A DNA stretch of 64,000 nt from Dipylidium caninum (Eukaryota > Platyhelminthes > Cestoda > Cyclophyllidea > Dipylidiidae). This document shows positions 62,359 to 64,000 of this stretch, piece by piece. The stretch's first letter is position 1. The number at the start of each line of letters is the position of its first letter. Where the stretch lies: NCBI GenBank assembly GCA_017562135.1, contig QEYB01000377.1, positions 310,001 to 374,000 of the forward strand. The letters run 5' to 3'. The translations under genes and the position numbers were made by a program. The notes beneath the pieces were generated by a model. That model worked only from the letters and a program-made list of their open reading frames with translations, did no database searches and was not told the origin of the DNA.

Positions 62359-64000
62359 CTACGACTCGGCATTCTCCAACATGATTCTGATATTTGGGTT
62401 CGTGGCAAACGCTAGAGCAGTTTTGCCAGTCCTCGTTTTTGCTTTGACGTCTGCACCTTGAAGGGGATGGAGAGGATGCCAGTACCTGTCGCCATTTCAA
62501 ATTCACTTTTTCTCAAATCATTGCAGCGTGTCGTTTAAGCCAATAGAATGCCAGGGATTATATGCGGATTCGTTTGAAAAGAAAGGCTGGGAAGGGGCAC
62601 TGTGCTAAGTGATAATTAATTTTCTACAAAACACGCCAGATCATTCACGGTGGGAGACAGGCAAACAGGTCCCCAACATACCACGAGACAGCAGAATGCG
62701 AACTATTTCGGTGTTCTGGGCGATGGTCGCCACTATCAGTGGTGTGTGGCCATATCGGTTAGCACATTGTACGCTAACCCCACTGTCAAGTAAGTTGTTC
62801 ACAACATCGTCTTTGCCGTTGATGATGGCGGCATTGAGAGGCGGTTCAATTGGATCGGCTGGTATAAAAGTCGGAGCTCCATGGCTGATGAGGAGGTCCA
62901 CCATATTAACGTGGCCTCCGCGCGCAGCACACGAGAGAGCAGCATACAAATGTCGATCACGATTATACGTACATATTCCAGCATTGATGAGGTTTTCCAC
63001 TGTCGTCATGTGGCCCTAATCCACAGTTGTATAAAAGTTAGGGAACAAAGTACACTGCTTGCTTAACATGGTTAATTGACAATGTTACCTACCCCAGCAC
63101 TCGCCAAGGTGAGCACGGACTCATTTCTCTCATTCAACCATGTTCCTCTAGCGGCTCCTTCGCTCATCAGATACATGACGACCGCCGTGTGGCCATTGGC
63201 AGCGGCTTCCATCACAGCGGTGCGATGCTTTCGGTTCTCCACTTCCGTATCACAAAAAAAACCACATAGAATTTCGACACAAGTCAAATGGCCCTCTCTG
63301 GCGGCAATGTGAAGAGGCGTATTGGAGGTATAGTCACAGAGGGTTTTAGTAGCTCCATGTCTCAGAAGGAGGTCCAGCATCTTGTCGTAATTTAGCCTGA
63401 CAGCTTCAATTAGAAGCGGCCTCGCGGGAGAATCTTCGTTTACATCGGGGTCCGCCTGAGTGTCAAATGTATTTGGGTTGCGACACAGACAGACAGACAG
63501 CCAGATCAGAGTTAAGATAGATAACAATTGCGAAAGCCTCGGTCAATGCTCGCATGGCAAATATACCACTAATTACACGGCACACAATAACTCCGGTTCG
63601 ATTAAAATACATTTGAGGCGGATAAAGAAGTTACAGTCACTTACCCCTGCTAGAAGCAGTTTCCGGGCAACGGGGATATTATTTGTCAGGACGGCTTGTG
63701 ACAGTGTCATGTTGTCACTTTCTTCGGTTTTGGGAGGAGCAAGGGGCCATCGTCTCTAAAAAAGAAAATGGGTGCTGGCAGCTTATCATCGTCAAGGGAG
63801 GAGAGATAGAGGCCTGGGAATTAGGATGTAATTGTGGGGTGTACAGTGGAGGAACTAGACCCCTCGAATAGTTTTAGTGGTAGGTGTCTAACTCGCACGA
63901 CTGCATCACACCTGAAGGCGCTGTCACGTACATTGCGTCGAGCCATCGTCGGCAATATGTCGTCGGCAAGACGGTGAACAAACTTCAGATCAGCAGTCCG
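62359..64000 (-). CDS. MASK paralogue A: truncated ankyrin protein, 5' end outside window
   Basis: Exons in transcript order: 64000-63912 (incomplete at the window edge), 63753-63645, 63455-63093, 63015-62682, 62456-62359. Phases agree and give 330 codons plus TAG. Exons of 363 and 334 nt equal MASK exons 3 and 4 exactly, and the phase-1 GTATGT donor after exon 4 is kept. About eight and a half ankyrin repeats are visible (NTPLHIAAREGHLTCVEIL, RTAVMEAAANGHTAVVMYL, YAALSCAARGGHVNMVDLL). The last exon starts GADVKAKTRTGKTALAFA, matching MASK exon 5, but stops after about 33 codons inside repeat 9. The N-terminal part (ADLKFVHRLADDILPTMARR) matches MASK exon 1. Sequence is strongly diverged from MASK yet uninterrupted. 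Confidence 0.72.

Overview
ORGANISM. This is eukaryotic nuclear DNA. Genes are split by introns that include very short ones (35, 37 and 38 nt). The intergenic space is rich in microsatellites. The best recognised gene is an animal ANKHD1/ANKRD17 (MASK) orthologue. Introns of 35-40 nt in conserved animal genes are typical of flatworms, so I favour a parasitic flatworm, probably a tapeworm. That is inference from gene style; no marker gene fixes the species. LAYOUT. 1-8363: a giant imperfect palindrome, arms at least 3.5 kb, loop 1.27 kb, no convincing gene. 8364-12913: non-coding, minisatellite-rich. 12914-15183 and 25490-27770: a second inverted-repeat pair of about 2.3 kb arms, 10.3 kb apart. 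18372-23741 (minus): a three-exon BEN-domain gene lying wholly between those arms. 24990-31029 (minus): a nine-exon CCDC148-like coiled-coil gene whose last intron holds the right arm. 36320-50238 (minus): the ANKHD1/MASK gene, 12 exons recognised, about 24 ankyrin repeats, a coiled/charged linker and one KH domain; its 5' end is not found. 53337-54101 (plus): a possible small gene. 54107-55438 (minus): a complete 292-aa ankyrin-only paralogue of the MASK N-terminus. 62359-64000 (minus): a second truncated MASK paralogue running out of the window. INTERPRETATION. The strongest observation is a same-strand tandem array of one full MASK gene preceded by two shortened paralogues. The paralogues keep the MASK exon architecture to the base (363/360 and 334 nt exons) but end near ankyrin repeat 7-9 by two different routes: a decayed 5' splice site followed by AATAAA in one, and an early stop in the following exon in the other. 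Their frames are intact across several introns although the sequences are strongly diverged, so they look like maintained genes rather than fresh pseudogenes. In the full gene, two exons carry an apparent 1-nt frameshift each, and one intron contains an unexplained in-phase exon that could give an ankyrin-less, KH-containing isoform. The two inverted-repeat systems (arms about 95% alike by eye) are the main structural oddities of the left half.
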